From Fusibacter_A sp965140735 (GTDB taxonomy: Bacteria > Bacillota > Clostridia > Peptostreptococcales > Acidaminobacteraceae): DNA of 64,000 nucleotides. The DNA is taken from assembly GCA_965140735.1 (NCBI GenBank), contig OZ223306.1:558001-622000 (forward strand), in the 5' to 3' direction. Within the stretch, counting starts at the first letter, position 1; every line of letters starts with the position of its first letter. The notes beneath the pieces are model-generated. The model ran no database searches. It had not been told where the DNA came from and saw nothing but the letters and a program-made list of their open reading frames with translations. Positions 63,190 through 64,000 of this stretch are shown in pieces. Made by a program: the position numbers and the translations under genes.

Positions 63190-64000
63190 ATGAAAAAAAT
63201 ATTGAGTTTAGTTTTATTGACGGCATTGGTACTGAGTTCAGTTGCTGGTTGTGGGAAAACTGAAGTGCCAGTAAGTGCAGCACCTGATGCACCCGTTGAA
63301 TATAAGGATACGATAACACTTGCAACGTATAAGGACCCAGCTACTTTAGATCCAATGGAATCTAATAAACCAGATATTATTTATGTTGCGTTAAATATTT
63401 TTGATCCATTGGTGATCAAAGATTCTCTAACTGGTGAAGTAACACCAATGCTTGCGGAAAGCTATGAATATCTTGATGATACGACGATCCGATTCCATTT
63501 AAGAAAAGGTGTAAAGTTCCATGACGGCGGTGACTTTACAGCAGAAGATGTTTTATTCAGTTATACGCGTGCAAAAGCAAATCCGATTAGCTACTCGACA
63601 TTTGCACCATTTGATTTAGATAACAGTAAGATTGTGGATGATTATACATTTGATTTAAAAATGTATGAACCATATGCTCCAGTATTTACAACACTTTCAG
63701 GTGGTAGATCTGGGATTGCATCAAAAGCAGCTGTAGAGAGACTTGGAGATGCAGAATATGCTCGTAATCCTGTGGGCACAGGCCCATATAAATTTGTAAG
63801 TTGGGAAACTGGTACTCAAATTACGCTTGAAAGAAATGATGAGTATTGGGGTGAAAAAGGGCAAACTAAAAACTTAGTGTTTAAGGTAATCCCTGAAGCA
63901 TCAAGTAGAGTTATTGCACTTGAAACTGGAGAAGCAGATTTGGCTTATAGTATCAATGGCAGTGATGTTAATCGTGTGAACGATATTGAAGGTTTTCATG
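63190..64000 (+). CDS. ABC transporter substrate-binding lipoprotein, oligopeptide type (partial)
   Basis: The first 270 codons are present; the gene continues past the window. The lipoprotein signal is KKILSLVLLTALVLSSVAGC with Cys21 as the lipidated residue. The mature part matches the SBP_bac_5 family: TLDPMESNKPDIIYVALNIFDPLV (in part), the segment FHLRKGVKFHDGGDFTAEDV, and NPVGTGPYKFVSWE. It should bind peptides or related solutes for a Dpp/Opp-type importer encoded further downstream. It starts 38 bases after the creatininase-family gene with a TGGGAGGATT site, probably in one operon under the LysR regulator. Confidence 0.93.
   Translation, partial: MKKILSLVLLTALVLSSVAGCGKTEVPVSAAPDAPVEYKDTITLATYKDPATLDPMESNKPDIIYVALNIFDPLVIKDSLTGEVTPMLAESYEYLDDTTIRFHLRKGVKFHDGGDFTAEDVLFSYTRAKANPISYSTFAPFDLDNSKIVDDYTFDLKMYEPYAPVFTTLSGGRSGIASKAAVERLGDAEYARNPVGTGPYKFVSWETGTQITLERNDEYWGEKGQTKNLVFKVIPEASSRVIALETGEADLAYSINGSDVNRVNDIEGFH

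Overview
The window reads as a low-GC Gram-positive, anaerobic, amino-acid-fermenting bacterium of the Clostridia (a Fusibacter/Acidaminobacter-like organism is my best guess, from gene content only). The supporting signs are strong AGGAGG-type ribosome binding sites, frequent TTG/GTG starts, intrinsic terminators after most operons, a DegS/DegU pair, a Firmicutes-type 6S RNA, and a metabolism built on histidine, threonine and serine. No rRNA, CRISPR array or complete insertion sequence is visible.

Layout. 0-3.2 kb: tail of a diguanylate cyclase, methionine aminopeptidase, an MgtC-like membrane protein, a DUF1294 protein and an SDR-type threonine dehydrogenase. 3.3-6.2 kb: histidine-degradation operon ftcD-hutI-fchA; the partner hutH lies alone at 25.7 kb and no urocanase is in the window. 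6.3-10.7 kb: DegV protein, then a serine operon of class V aminotransferase, serA and DUF1015. 10.8-15.8 kb: an unusual glutamine synthetase on the minus strand, threonine aldolase, an unknown gene and an RluA-type pseudouridine synthase. 15.85 kb: 6S RNA. 16.1-17.7 kb: bactofilin plus M23 peptidase. 17.9-23.7 kb: MarR regulator and a 1783-residue pseudokinase/ATPase/TPR/GGDEF protein. 23.8-39.2 kb: YgiQ radical SAM protein, hutH, DUF896, CheW, DegS/DegU, M18 peptidase, an OmpR-type two-component pair, Hsp20, HtrA, a Memo-AMMECR1 fusion and a two-receiver HD-GYP protein. 39.4-51.8 kb: methyltransferase, an MFS exporter with a candidate attenuator leader, HD hydrolase, a WG-repeat secreted protein, a SulP transporter, a CheX-CheY-CheA-like signalling cluster and small membrane proteins.

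51.9-59.2 kb is the accessory part. It holds AT-rich orphan genes, mostly on the minus strand, the panF-yhdT transporter pair, gene fragments and a P-loop protein, and it ends at tRNA-Leu(CAA). Several minus-strand genes here are followed by related, foldable repeats of about 40-120 bp that recall integron attC sites, although no integrase is seen. A 21-nt terminator core is also duplicated exactly at 53.26 and 59.13 kb. 59.4-64 kb returns to ordinary genes: Xaa-Pro peptidase, a tautomerase-like protein without the catalytic proline, and a LysR regulator divergent from a creatininase-family amidohydrolase and an oligopeptide-type ABC binding lipoprotein cut off by the window end.

The best candidates for something undescribed are the pseudokinase-GGDEF giant, the structured repeats of the 52-59 kb region, the short leader ORF with mutually exclusive hairpins before the MFS gene, and the MshEN/CheX-CheY-Hpt/HATPase module that lacks a CheW-like domain.
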